DNA from: Candidatus Gracilibacteria bacterium GN02-872
Lineage (GTDB): Bacteria > Patescibacteriota > Gracilibacteria > BD1-5 > UBA6164
NCBI GenBank assembly: GCA_003260325.1
Contig: MOLU01000001.1
Location: 186,001-250,000 of the forward strand
Direction: 5' to 3'
DNA: 64,000 nucleotides
The translations under genes and the position numbers were made by a program. How positions within the stretch are numbered: position 1 is the first letter of the stretch; the number at the start of each line of letters is the position of its first letter. The notes below the pieces were generated by a model. That model searched no databases. It was not told the DNA's origin and saw only the letters and a list, made by a program, of their open reading frames with translations. Shown piece after piece: positions 32,778-43,622 of the stretch.

Positions 32778-32885
32778 TTCATACTTTATTTTACAAAGTA
32801 GTTCTATATTATAAAGTATAACTAAAATATAAAGTACTTTTATATTATAAAGTATTTCTATTTTACAAAGTAAATCTGTATTACA
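32778..32885 (-). repeat. 18-bp tandem repeat array C (6 units)
   Basis: Six abutting 18-bp units (32778, 32796, 32814, 32832, 32850, 32868) with consensus AAGTAnTTnTATWTTAYA; a seventh partial unit runs into the pepA stop. It lies upstream of comF and within the pepA-comF intergenic region. Confidence 0.88.
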
Positions 32886-32896
32886 AAGTTATTATA

Positions 32897-34300
32897 CTAA
32901 AGGTTCTTTAGTATATATGAAATACTATCAACTCAAAATCAAGTCATTCATTTATTTGCATATCAATATGGTTCATAGCTATTTAAAGCTGTTCAGGCTA
33001 TATCTATATGAGTATATTTTTCATTGTTTAAGCAAAAATTTGCCAAGAAAGCTGCTCACATTGTACTTCAAGCTTTAACTCAAACATTTAGATTTTCTAA
33101 ATCAGCTATTTCAGATTTAGTTTTTTCAACAAAATAGTCATCAAAAGGCAATTTATTATATTTTTCAAAATTTGTTTCTGAATAATCTAAAAATTTATTT
33201 ATAAATTCTTTATCATTTCACATAATTCAAGCATATCTAAAACCAAGAGCAACCATACAAGCTCAAGTCAAAGTAGCTACTGATATAAGTTTGTCAAGTT
33301 TATAATTTTTACTCAAATAAGCCATTCCATCAGCTAGAACAAGCCTTCACTCAGCATCAGTATGAATTATATCAACAGTTTTTCAAGAATAAGATTTGAA
33401 AACGTCACTTGGTTTGAAAGATTTTCAAGAAATATGATTTTCAGCTAAAACAAGACAAGCAACAATATTTACATTTAGTTTTTTCTCATCTAATTCTTTC
33501 ATAATACAAAAAGTTGTTCAAGCTCAACACATATCTCCCTTCATTTCATACATAAAATCACCTGGTTTTACCTGAATTCATCAAGTATCAAAAGTTACTC
33601 ATTTTCCTACAATTCAGATTGTTGGTAATTTTTTATCAACTATCTTTTCTAAAATAACCATTCTTGGTTTTCTTTTACTTCATTTTCAAACAGCTTCCAA
33701 AAGTCAAAGTCATTCTTTTTTTATTTCATCAAAATCAAAAACTTTTACTTTTACATTTTTAAATTTTGTCTTTTTTACAATTTCTGAAAATGTTTCAGGG
33801 TAAAGTTCACTAGAAGCTGTAAATCATAAATCTCTAGCTAAAATAATATTTTCTATAGTTTTTACTCTTTCATCAAAGACTTGCTCAAAACTATTATCTA
33901 TAAAAAATAAAACCTCATCTTCAGTTTTTTCTGATTTATATTTTTCAAATTTATACCTTCAAAGTAAAACATTATTTAACAAAATTTCAACATTTTGTGA
34001 ATTATTTGTCAAAACTGTAATTTTTTTTGGTAAATTATTTATTTCTTTTCAAAGCAAGTAATTTATATCCTTACCTTTATTATCAGAAAAAATATAAATA
34101 TATAAATTTTTAAAATCGTCTCTTCACATAAAATATTGAAAAAGTCAATTAGTTTTTTTCTCTATTTTTTCAGAAATATCTTTTTTTATAGATTTATCAA
34201 AATCTAAAAAAGATAATTTATTTAAATCAGATTTTTTTTCTAAAAAGAAAAATAAATTTGAATCCTTTATTTTTCCTAAATCATAAACTTTTTTTAACAT
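32897..34300 (-). CDS. pepA: leucyl aminopeptidase, M17 family
   Basis: M17 enzymes are dizinc or dimanganese aminopeptidases that clear peptides in the cytoplasm. The 467-aa protein has GKGVTFDTGGIQVKP near residue 235 (metal Lys and Asp), MKGDMCGAG near 256, and the signature HTDAEGRLVLAD near 315, where the usual Asn is His. The DAEGR metal ligands are kept and the Gly is UGA. The N-terminal domain is divergent, as usual. It is the last gene of a five-gene operon whose other members are unknown and starts 5 nt after the preceding stop. Confidence 0.9.
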
Positions 34301-34305
34301 AAATT

Positions 34306-34956
34306 TTACTTAGAAAATAAACTTAACAGTACATAATATAATCTAAAAACCAAAAAAAACAAAAGTAAAAAAATAATTACATAATAAACAAAAGCAGAAG
34401 CATAATTTCAATATTTTTTATAAATATTGTGATTAAAAAATAAATTAAAAAATAGTACAAACAAAAGTAAAACAGAAAAATTTATATTATAAATATAGTA
34501 AATTGAAATAAAACTTGATGCATAGTTTAAAAACAATCAAAAATATCTCAAATTTACTTTTTGTTCTCTAAAATAAGATAAATTTGACAAATAATTAAAA
34601 CTAAAATCAGAGAATAGAAAAAATATTATTCAAAATAATATAAAAGAATCATAAAAAATTCTTCCTGAAAACAAAAGTCAGAAAAATATTACGTAAAAAA
34701 ATATATAAATTTGCCTTGAATAATTTTTAAAAAGATTTTTAAAAAATTCAAAATTTGATTTTGGAGTAAAATAAATAAAAAATATTATTCCTAAAACCAT
34801 AAAAAAACTTGATTCTATAAGTAAGTTTCAAGATAGAGGAACTATATGAAGTTTTGTCAAGCTTTTTCAAAAAACATCTTTTCAAAGCTGTAGACTATGA
34901 AAAAAGTAAAAAATAAAGCTAAACAAAAAGCAAATAAAAAAAAGGAGTAATCTCAT
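34306..34956 (-). CDS. multi-pass membrane protein, unknown (216 aa)
   Basis: Not recognised. The sequence is dominated by Phe/Ile/Leu/Tyr with about six membrane helices separated by short Lys/Asn loops; no motif stands out. Seven glycines are UGA. The start ATG is preceded by AAATG overlap context 13 nt after the 455-aa gene. Position in the operon ending in pepA is the only functional hint. Confidence 0.6.
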
Positions 34957-34969
34957 TTCAACTAAAAAG

Positions 34970-36337
34970 CTAAAAATTAATTACTCATAATATAACGATA
35001 AATACAAAAAGTGCAAAATTTAAGATTACAAAAAATATATTTTTTGAAAATGATATGAATATATAAGCAAAAAGTAATATTAAAAATAAAAATACTCAGG
35101 AAATATTGTAATTAAATGAAATTCAAAAAGTATAAGTTAAGTTCAAAAGAAGCAAGAATAAAATTATATAAATAAAAATTATATAAAATAAATTATTTTT
35201 CAAAAAATCAATCATTCCATTTATAGTCGAAAAAATTCATAAAAATCATTTTGAAACAAAAGAATAAGAAATAGTTTTTCACTCTAATCTAGATTTCAAT
35301 AAAAATATATTTTGTTTAATTACACTTCTTTTCAAAGAGTTCATTTCTCTAAGCTCTTTATTAAAAAGAAGTTTAAAAAAATTTTTTGTTGTATAAATTC
35401 TATTTTCTCTAAGTTTTTCTTCATATTTGCTCAAATAAAGTTGATTTTTAACATAAGAATGTGATTCCTTATCTATTTCAACATTTTCTTGTTTTATTTT
35501 TTTCTTTTTTACAAAAAATGACTTTAAATAATCAAAAAATTGTTTAGTTTGATATCAAAAATCTCTATCTTTTTCTATAAATCTATCTTTTGATCACAAT
35601 TCTTTTAAAAGCTTATTTGTTTCTTTTAAAAGCTCTCTATTTTTATCATCTTTTGTTTCTTCTAATTTTTCTAGTTCGAGTTTTCAGATTTTTTGTAAAG
35701 CTCTTTCTCAAATTTCTCTAAGTTTTGAAATATTTGTAGATTTTTTTAATTTTATTATTGAATTATAAATATTTTCTAATTTCTGCTTTTGCTCTAAATC
35801 AAGCTTAACTATAGAATTTCACAAAATCATAGATTCAAGTTTTACCAAAACGTGAACTATAAGCTTGTTTACATCTTCTAGCTCTTTTTTCATATAAAAT
35901 TGATCTATATTTATATCTTCTCACTTTTCTTTTTTGATTTTATCTCTCAAATCATCTATTTTATCTCTTCTTTTCTGAAAAAATAAATTATATTCTTCTT
36001 TTAACTCTTCCACAATTCTATCTTTTTGTTCTGTTGAAAGTCATTTATCTTTTTCTGAATAAACATGAACTACATCATATTCTAGATTTTTTACTAAATT
36101 TACATAAACTTTAAAAATATCGTCTCAAGCTATTTTTCAATATTTTAATTCTCAGTTTTTATAAGCTTCAAAAAGAAATGTATTTCAAACATTTTCCTGA
36201 TCTTTTAATTCTTCGATACCTAAAATAGAGTATCACTCTCTGTGAACTCTTTCTCTCGCAATTGCTTCATTATCTGCTTTGAAAATGATGCTATATCTTT
36301 TATTATCTTTTGATACGGAAAGCTTATAGTTAGGCAT
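34970..36337 (-). CDS. large coiled-coil membrane protein with PilC-like N-terminal segment (455 aa)
   Basis: Not recognised as a whole. Residues 1-45 (YKLSVSKDNKRYSIIFKA, then EAIARERVHREGYSILGIEE) resemble the small N-terminal domain of GspF/PilC-type proteins. Residues 80-330 are charged and helical with strong coiled-coil character, and residues 370-455 hold about three membrane helices. It ends in TAG. A protein with a soluble coiled-coil arm and C-terminal membrane anchor could be a scaffold of a surface machine. Neighbours are two small helical proteins upstream and another membrane protein downstream. Confidence 0.65.
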
Positions 36338-36356
36338 CTTAAAAATAAAATAAAAA

Positions 36357-36596
36357 TTAAACTATTGGATTTTCGACTTTTGATTTTAAAGCAGCCGAAA
36401 AATCTATTCCTTTCTTTTCAAATTCTTCAGTAAAAATATTATTTAATTTATGACAAATCTCTTTTATAGATTCCGGAGCAACATCAGCAAAAAGTTCCTC
36501 CAATTTCATAATATTTACACTTTTAAGGTTTTCTTGAAGTTTTGTTTCATTTAAAGTATCTATTCTATCAATATTTTTTTGAAATTCAGGGTTCAT
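36357..36596 (-). CDS. small helical protein, unknown (79 aa)
   Basis: MNPEFQKNIDRIDTLNETKL begins a soluble, wholly helical, acidic protein without UGA codons and without Gly-rich motifs. It lies 3 nt after the 103-aa gene and 19 nt before the 455-aa gene, so it is an operon member rather than a chance frame. Possibly a chaperone or adaptor of its neighbours. Confidence 0.65.
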   Translation of the reverse strand: MNPEFQKNIDRIDTLNETKLQENLKSVNIMKLEELFADVAPESIKEICHKLNNIFTEEFEKKGIDFSAALKSKVENPIV

Positions 36597-36599
36597 ATT

Positions 36600-36911
36600 T
36601 TATAATTTATTTATTAAAAAATTAAAAGAGTTTAATTCTTCCTTTTTTTCTTCTGCTTCTTTAAGTCTAAGTCAATTTATAACTGAAAAATTATTCTTTT
36701 GAATATCTTCAAGATTTTTCAATTCTAAATTATTTGTAAAATCTGAAAGTTCATTATAAATTCTATCTATTCAAGACTCATCTAAAACGTCAAGAGCTTG
36801 AATATAAAGAGATTTTTGACTCTCAGGAATCTTTAAATTGACAAACATAATTTTTATCAATTCTATTTTTTCTACTGTTTTTTTTCTCTTTTTTAAAAAA
36901 TTAAAAATCAT
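36600..36911 (-). CDS. small helical protein, first gene of the unknown operon (103 aa)
   Basis: The protein begins MIFNFLKKRKKTVEKIE and is helical throughout, with a basic N terminus and acidic middle. Two Gly are UGA. No family is recognised. It heads a five-gene operon (103 aa, 79 aa, 455 aa, 216 aa, pepA) with gaps of 3-19 nt. Confidence 0.62.
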
Positions 36912-37257
36912 ATTTTCTTCTTTTTATAATATATATTTTACATTTTATCATATTTTTTTTTATAAAACAAAATTTTAACATTGTATTTTTCATTTTCTTT
37001 TTTTATATTTATTATAATATAGTATTATTATTAATTATTTTTGTTAAATTGTTAAAATATTTATTTCAAAGTATTTTCTATAAAAACTTTTAACAATTAA
37101 AATTTTTTGAAATATTTTTTTATTTATAAATAGACGAAAAGTAAATGTAAACAAGTTTTTAACAATTAAAAAAAAATAATATTGACTTGTTTTTTTTCTC
37201 AAAAATATATAATTCTAGTTATCAATAATTTTGAAAATATTTTTTAACAAAAAATAA
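36912..37257. other. divergent intergenic region with TTTTAACAATTAAA repeats
   Basis: No gene is seen. It separates the unknown operon (minus) from ctpA (plus). The motif TTTTAACAATTAAA occurs directly at 37088-37101 and 37157-37170, and a near copy lies inverted at about 37046-37060; further TTTTTAACA words run up to the ctpA start. A possible promoter for ctpA has -10 TATAAT at 37208-37213 with TTGACT at 37182-37187 (20-bp spacing, long) or TTGTTT 5 bp closer. Confidence 0.45.
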
Positions 37258-38523
37258 ATGACTTTTAAAAAAACAAATAAGTTTTTAACATATCTTCTAC
37301 TTTTTTTGACATTTTTTTTACTTTGAATTTGATATTCCTATTATTTTCTGCAAAACAGTCAAAATATAATTGTTAAAAAAGAAAAAGAAATCGTTATAGA
37401 AAAAGAAAAAAACATTACAGAGCTAAATTTAGAAAAATATAATAAAGTTTATGGCTATATAAAGGAAATGTACTATGATTTTGATGAAGTTAAATCAGAA
37501 GATTTAGTTGAAAGTTCTATAGATTGACTTGTAAAATGATTAAAAGATCCTCATACTGAGTATTTCAATGCAAAAGCAAGTAAAGACTTTAAAGAATCTC
37601 TTTCATGAGATTTTGAATGAATTTGAGCTGTTTTAGAAAAAGTTGATCAATGAGTAAAAATTCTTTCAGTTATAGAAGAGTCTCCTGCTCAAAAAGCTGA
37701 TTTGAAAGATTGAGATGTTATTGTTGAAGTTAATTGACAAAATATAAAAGATATGTGAATTTCAGAAGTAATAACACTTATAAAATGACCAGCTTGAAAA
37801 GATGTAAATTTAAAATTTTTGAGGAGTTGAAAACTTTTAGAGAAAAGCTTAAAAACTTGAGCAATAGTTCTACCTTCAGTAAAATGAAAAGAACTTGACA
37901 AAGATACTTGATATATCGTTATTTCTACTTTTTGAGAAAAAACTTGAGAAGAGCTTAAAAAAGAGTTAGAAAAACTAAAAAATAAAAAATGAATAATTAT
38001 TGACTTAAGAAATAATTGATGATGATATTTAGAAGTTGCTGTTGATATGCTAAGCAATTTTATAAAGAAATGAGATATTGTCTCAATTACTAAACATAAA
38101 GACTGAAAAGAAGATAAATATTATGCTTATGGATGAAGAGAACTCTATAATTGAAAAGTAGTTATACTTGTTAACTGAAACTCAGCATCAGCATCAGAAA
38201 TATTTGTTTGAGCAATGAAAGATTATCAGAAAGCTATTTTAGTTTGAGAAAAAACTTTCTGAAAATGATCAGTTCAGGAACCAATTCCGCTTTCAGACTG
38301 AAGTATGGTCAAAATCACAACTGCAAAATGGTTTACTCCAAAAGATAAAAATATTGATAAAGAATGAATAGAACCTGATATAGAGGTTAAATTTACAGAT
38401 GAAGACATAAAAAAAGAGAATGATAGACAATTAGAAGAAGCAAAAAAAGTCTTGAAATCATTTATAGAAAATACTTATTTAAACCTGAGTATAGATAAAT
38501 ATAAAGAAAATAACAAAAATTAA
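37258..38523 (+). CDS. ctpA: C-terminal processing peptidase, S41 family
   Basis: S41 peptidases degrade or trim exported proteins from their C termini. The 421-aa protein has an N-terminal membrane anchor (about residues 10-32), a helical segment, a PDZ domain (GIGAVLEKVDQGVKIL, then GDVIVEVNGQNI, about 120-200), and the catalytic core: GGYLEVAV near 262, GNSASASEIFVGAMKDY near 310 with the nucleophilic Ser, and GEKTFGKGSVQ near 337 with the Lys. It should act outside the membrane. It is monocistronic, with its own terminator. Confidence 0.93.
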
Positions 38524-38546
38524 CTACTTGAAAAAGTAGTTTTTTA
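38522..38546 (+). terminator. ctpA terminator
   Basis: AACTACTT / AAGTAGTT with a GAAA tetraloop and T5, starting in the stop codon. Confidence 0.85.
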
Positions 38547-38572
38547 TTTAGTTAGTAGGAATAACTCTTATT

Positions 38573-38600
38573 TTGACAAAAATACGATTTTAAATATAAT
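38573..38600 (+). promoter_or_regulatory. promoter of the ABC-2 exporter operon
   Basis: Perfect TTGACA (38573-38578), 16-bp spacer, perfect TATAAT (38595-38600), 37 bp before the ATG of the ATPase gene. Confidence 0.75.
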
Positions 38601-38637
38601 AACTTCATCAAAAAATTTATTATTTATTAAAAACTAA

Positions 38638-39525
38638 ATGGAAAATATTATAGAAGTAAAAAATTTTTCTAAGTATTTTTGAGAAAAACAAGTTATAAAA
38701 GATATATCTTTTTCTATAAAGAAATGAGAAATATTTGCTTATTTATGAATAAATTGAAGTTGAAAAACTACAACAATTCGTAGCTTACTTGATATTTATA
38801 AAGCTGATACTTGAGAATTAAAAATACTTTGAGAAAAGATAAATGAATCTATTTTTAATAAAATTTGATATTTGCCAGAAGAAAGATGACTTTACTTAGA
38901 TGAAAATGTTTATGATATACTTTATTTTTTTGGAAAACTTAAGTGAATGTCTGACAAAGATCTTAAAAAAGGTATTGATGAATATTTAGAAAAAGTTTGA
39001 TTAACAGAAAAAAAATATGCAAAGCTAAAAAGTTTATCTTCTTGACAACAACAAAAAATTCAATTTTGAGTTGCAATTATTCATAACCCTGAAATTCTTA
39101 TTTTAGATGAACCAATGAAATGACTTGATCCTATAAATAGACAACTCTTTATAAATATGATTCTTGAACAAAAGGCTAAATGAACAACTATTTTGTTTAG
39201 CTCTCACCAAATGGATGATGTTGAAAAAATGGTTGATAGTTTAATTATTTTAAAAAAATGAGAAATTTGAGCTTATTGATCACTAAAAGAAGTAAAAAAT
39301 AAATATTGAAAAAACACAATAAAAGTTAGTTTTACTTGAAAATTTCAAGAAAATAAAGATTTTTATGATGTAAACACTTTGACAAATAATTTTGCTGAAT
39401 TGAGACCAAAAGTTTCTTCAAATGAAATTTTAAAATTTTTTCTTGATTCAAATTTAAATATAAATAAATTTGAGTTTTCAGAGCCTTCTTTGAATGATAT
39501 TTTTATTTCTATAAACGAATTATAA
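38638..39525 (+). CDS. ABC transporter ATP-binding protein
   Basis: The 295-aa ATPase has Walker A GINGSGKTTT near residue 36 (all Gly UGA), a Q-loop with LPEERGLY near 85, signature LSSGQQQK near 137, Walker B ILILDEPMKGLDP near 157 and H-loop SSHQMDD near 190. A C-terminal extension of about 70 residues follows, typical of NatA/DRA-type exporters. The stop codon overlaps the start of the permease gene (TAATG), so the two are translationally coupled. Substrate unknown; related systems export ions, drugs or peptides. Confidence 0.92.
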
Positions 39526-40748
39526 TGAACAAATTTTTTACAATTGCAAAGAAAGAGTTTACAAAAAGTATAAAAAAAGTATCTTTTTGGATATTTACAT
39601 TTTGAATTCCTTTACTTTATATAATAATATTTTGAGTAGTTTATTTCTCAAATATGCAAAGAGAAGAAACTTTACAACAAAAAAATGATATTATAAAAAA
39701 TATTTATGTTTATGATGAGTCTTGAATTATAAAAGATAAAGATAATAAAATAAACAAAAATATAGTTTTAGTAAATAATTATGATAGTTGATATAATCAA
39801 TTTTTGTGAAAAGAAGAAAATATTTTTCTTCATTATAAAAAAGATTTTTTAGAAACAAAAAAAGTTGATTTATTTGTTAATTCTAAAGATTTTGATGATT
39901 TTTATTCATGATTAGTTAATGAATTAACAAAATCAAGTATTTTGGGGAAAATCACTGAAAAAGATTTGAGTATAGCTTACAGTTCAAACTTCTCTACAAA
40001 TGTAAAGAAATTTCAAGATTGAAAAGAAGTTCCTGATATTGACAATAAAACTATTGTTGCTTGAATTTGAGCTATGGTATTTTTCTTTATGATGATATTT
40101 TGAAATACTTATATGTTAACTTCTCTTTCTCAAGAGAAAGAAAATAGAACTATAGAAATAATTTTGTCAACAGTAAATACTTTTACTTTTATATCTTGAA
40201 AAATATTTTGATGAATGCTAGTTCTTATCTTTCAAATGTCTATTTTAGCAATTTTTCCTATTTTATCATTATTTATATTTAGAAATGCAATTCCTGATAA
40301 TATATTTGAAGTTATTGCAAACATAAGCGCTTTGGAGTGGATTTCAATGGCTTTCTATATAATTTGAGGTTTTTTGATTTTTGCATGAGTTATGGTTGCT
40401 GCTGGTTCCCTTTGAGCAAATTCAAAACAAGCTTGAAATTTATCGACTCCATTTATCCTTATGTCTTGTCTTCCTCTTTATTTAGCTTCTAGTTTGATGT
40501 CAAATCCTCAATGAACATTATCATTATTTTTTAGTTATTTCCCATTTACTTCTCCTATGTTACTTCTTTATAGAACTTGAGCTTGAGAATTACAACCAAT
40601 AGAAAAAATAATTTGACCTATAATTGTTATTGTTTATGTGATAATAAGTTTTTGGATAGCAAAAAAAGTCTTTGAATATGGAGCTTTAGAGTATTCTTGA
40701 AAAATTTCATTTAAATCTATGTTTTGAAAAAATAAAAAAGTTAGTTAA
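39525..40748 (+). CDS. ABC-2 type permease (NatB-like)
   Basis: The 407-aa permease has one N-terminal helix (about 20-42) with the family opening MNKFFTIAKKEFTKS, an extracytoplasmic domain of about 140 residues, then five or six helices. These include FFFMMIFGNTYMLTSLSQEKENRTIEIILST, in which the cytoplasmic EKE-NRT-E segment is the hallmark of NatB-type ABC-2 permeases. It is coupled to the ATPase by a 1-nt overlap. Together they form a complete exporter. Confidence 0.88.
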
Positions 40749-40866
40749 GTTTTTAACTAATTTTTTTAAGTTTGACATTTTTTTATAAGTTTGTCAATAA
40801 TAAATTTTATATAAAACTTGATTATTTAGATAAAAAGAATATATTATAGACAAATAATTTTTAATT

Positions 40867-41514
40867 ATGTCTACTATGTATACTTATACAAGACAAGATG
40901 CAGCAGACTTTTTATGAATATCTACAAGAAGTATTGATAGATATATAAAATCAGGTAAACTTAGGTCAAAAAAAGAGTGAAAAATAGTTTATGTAAATGA
41001 TGATGATATAAAGAATCTTTCATGATGACAAGATTCAAAACAGGAAATAATAGATAAAAAACCAGAAAAAAAACAAATTGAAGTGAAAGAAATAAAATCA
41101 GACGAGAAAGAAGAAAAGATTTTACAAAATACTTATAATTTCACAACAACTGTTCCTGAAACAAAAGAGATAGAAGTAAAAACAAACTTTAAAACTTTTC
41201 CAATAGAACCTATTTATGATGATTTAAGGTTACAAATAAAGGAAAAAGATGATTTGATACAAGATTTATCTATGAAACTTTGAAGAGCTGAAGAAATAGT
41301 TAAAAATTCTGTTTCTATGATAGATTTTAAAAGATCACAAATGTTACTTGAAGATTCAAAAACTCATTTATGATCCGCTATTAGTGAACTAAAAGGTAAG
41401 AATGAAGAATTAGAAAAAAAGGTAAAAACAGGAAATATAACAGTTTTGGTACTTTTTATAACTGTAATAGTACTTTTAGTTATTGCTTTGATGATTTGGG
41501 TAAACAATATTTAA
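40867..41514 (+). CDS. membrane-tethered helix-turn-helix protein (215 aa)
   Basis: Residues 5-52 form an excisionase/MerR-type DNA-binding domain (YTRQDAADFLGISTRSIDRY, then IKSGKLRSKKEGKIVYVNDD). Residues 53-110 are a charged linker, 110-185 a coiled coil (LRLQIKEKDDLIQDLSMKL), and 190-212 a single C-terminal membrane helix (ITVLVLFITVIVLLVIALMI). The layout predicts DNA held at the membrane: a transmembrane transcription factor or a chromosome or plasmid anchoring protein. An alternative ATG lies three codons in. It stands alone before tRNA-Arg. Confidence 0.75.
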
Positions 41515-41566
41515 AAATAAATTTGAAAAAATCTTGAAAGTTGTTATAATCTCTCAAGATTTTTTT

Positions 41567-41641
41567 GTTCTCATAGTTCAATGGATAGAACAATCCCCTC
41601 CTAAGGGATAGATGCAGGTTCGATTCCCGCTGAGAACACCA
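41567..41641 (+). tRNA. tRNA-Arg (anticodon CCT), CCA encoded
   Basis: Acceptor stem GTTCTCA/TGAGAAC, D arm AGTTCAATGGATAGAAC, anticodon loop CTCCTAA (CCT), T arm GGTTCGATTCC, encoded CCA. It reads the AGG codon. Confidence 0.95.
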
Positions 41642-41654
41642 GATAAAGAAAAGA

Positions 41655-41676
41655 TAACACGAAAAGTGTTTTTTTT
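41655..41676 (+). terminator. tRNA-Arg terminator
   Basis: AACAC / GTGTT stem, GAAAA loop, followed by T8. Confidence 0.75.
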
Positions 41677-41739
41677 GTTTTAAAAGATAAAGTTAAAAAA
41701 GGAATAAAGAAGAAAAATAGAAAAAACAAAAGCTTAAAT

Positions 41740-43572
41740 TTATCTTTCGTACTTTCCTTTCAAATCTTCTAAATCTATCTCAAAAATAACAGGTCTTCAG
41801 TGAGGACAAGTAGCACTATAATCAAGAACAGCATCATTTAAAAGTTTATTTATCTCAAAAAGACTAAGTTTATTTCAAAACTTTATTGCTGATCTACAAG
41901 CTGTGTAAGCAAAAATTTTATTTTTTACTTCTTGTAGAGTTTTTGATTTACTAAACTTATGTTCTCAAATATCATCTAAAATAGCCAAAAACATATTTTT
42001 TATATTTTCTTTTTTTATAAAATCAGGAATTCAATTTATAATTATGTTATTTCAAGCTAAAAATTCTATATCAAATCACATTTCCTTAAATGTTTCTATA
42101 TTTTCTTCTAAAATAGCAAATTCATTGATTCATAAAGTAATATTTTCTCAAATAAGCAGCCATTGACAATTTTGTCAATTTTCCTTTGACTTTTTTACTA
42201 ATTTTTCGTAATTTATTCTTTCTGCAAGTGCGTGTTGGTCATAAATTTGTATTCAATTTTTTGTTTCAACAATTATGTAAGAATTGTGAGCTTGTCAAAT
42301 AATTTTTCCTAATTTTGTGTAATGTAAATCATTTGTAAGGTTTAAATCTTCACTTAAATCTTTTTTTGGTTCTAAGATTTTTTCAGAAAAAGCCAAAGAA
42401 CTAATAATTTGAGATTGTCAAGGGTTTACAGAAGTATCTTTATAAGGGGAATAATCCTTGAATTTTGTACCTGATGGTGTGTAGTATTTAGTATCTTGAC
42501 TACAGATTTCTTTTATGTGAAGGCTATGTGAAGATTGTGTGAAGATATCTTCTACTTCAGTAAAATCTGTTCAATTTTTAATTAAACTTACAGAATTTAA
42601 TTTTTCGTCTATGCTGTGATAAAAAACTCTAAAAATATTTTGCTCATTTGCAAATCTAACTTCAAGCTTTCTTGGGTGGACATTTACATCAACTAAAGTT
42701 GGATCTATTTCTAAATTTAAAATATAAGCAGGATAGTTATTGTGGGGAATAAACCTATTGTAAGCGTCTGAAATAGCTTTTGAAATCAAAACTGATTTTA
42801 TAGGTCTTCTGTTTACAAAAATCAATTGTTTGTTTTTGTTCATAAAACTTATTTTTGGATCTGAAATCACTCAAGAAACTTTCATTCATACCATTGAGAA
42901 ATCTATTTCAAGTATATTTTTTGAAAAATCTTCACCAAAAATATTATAAATCCTATCCTTTAAATTTTCATTTTTTCTGTATTTAAAAATATTTTTTCCA
43001 TCAGAAATAAACTCAAATCAGATTTCAGGATAAGCAAGACTAACTTCTTGTAAATATTTCAAAATATATCAGTATTCAGTTTTTGGTTTTTTTAGATAAT
43101 TTAACCTTGCAGGAGTATTAAAAAATAAATTTTGAACTATTATTTTTGTTCAAACTTCAGCTCAAATATCTTTTATTTCCTCTTTTTCTCATCACAATAT
43201 ATTTAATAAATGTCAAGATTCAGAATCTTTAGTTTTTGAAATAATTTGTATTTTTGAAACTGATGAAATAGAAGCCATTGCTTCTCACCTAAAACCAAAA
43301 GTCATAACTTTATATAAGTCTTCTAAATTTTTTATTTTTGAAGTAGAATATTTTTCAGCTATCATTTCTAAATCACTTTTTTCTATTCCTGTTCAATTAT
43401 CTGTTATAATTATTTCATCAATTCATCCATTGACAATTTCTACTTTTATGTTGTTTGCATTTGCATCGATTGAATTTTCAACTAATTCTTTTACTACAGA
43501 AAAAGGTTTTTCTACAACTTCTCAAGCAGCAATTTGGTTTGCTAAATTTTTATCTAGTTTTATTATTGTCAT
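41740..43572 (-). CDS. mutL: DNA mismatch repair protein MutL
   Basis: MutL couples mismatch recognition to strand removal. The 610-aa protein has the GHKL ATPase N terminus ([34 protein letters not shown]), [11 protein letters not shown] near residue 155, and [14 protein letters not shown] near 310. The C-terminal domain carries [12 protein letters not shown] near 450 (the DQHAx2Ex4E nicking-endonuclease motif), ACRSAIKFG and CPHGRPV. It is therefore an endonuclease-active type, as in bacteria without MutH. The variable linker (near residue 345) is encoded by a stretch containing three tandem 11-bp repeats. No MutS in the window. Confidence 0.95.
42515..42547 (+). repeat. three tandem 11-bp repeats inside mutL
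   Basis: ATGTGAAGGCT, ATGTGAAGATT and GTGTGAAGATA abut exactly. They are the reverse complement of the CTTCACATAAT unit seen upstream of the S-layer operon and in dinG and murB. They fall in the unconserved MutL linker. Confidence 0.7.
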
Positions 43573-43601
43573 TTTAAAAATATTTTTATAAAATAATAAA
43601 A

Positions 43602-43622
43602 AAGTGAAAAATTATTTTTCAC
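43602..43622 (-). terminator. terminator of the 85-aa membrane protein gene
   Basis: GTGAAAAAT / ATTTTTCAC inverted repeat covering the stop codon, with a T-run on the minus strand. Confidence 0.6.

Noticed and set aside
27909..32885. CRISPR array
   Set aside because: The 18-bp units abut without spacers, are not identical, and no cas gene is nearby.
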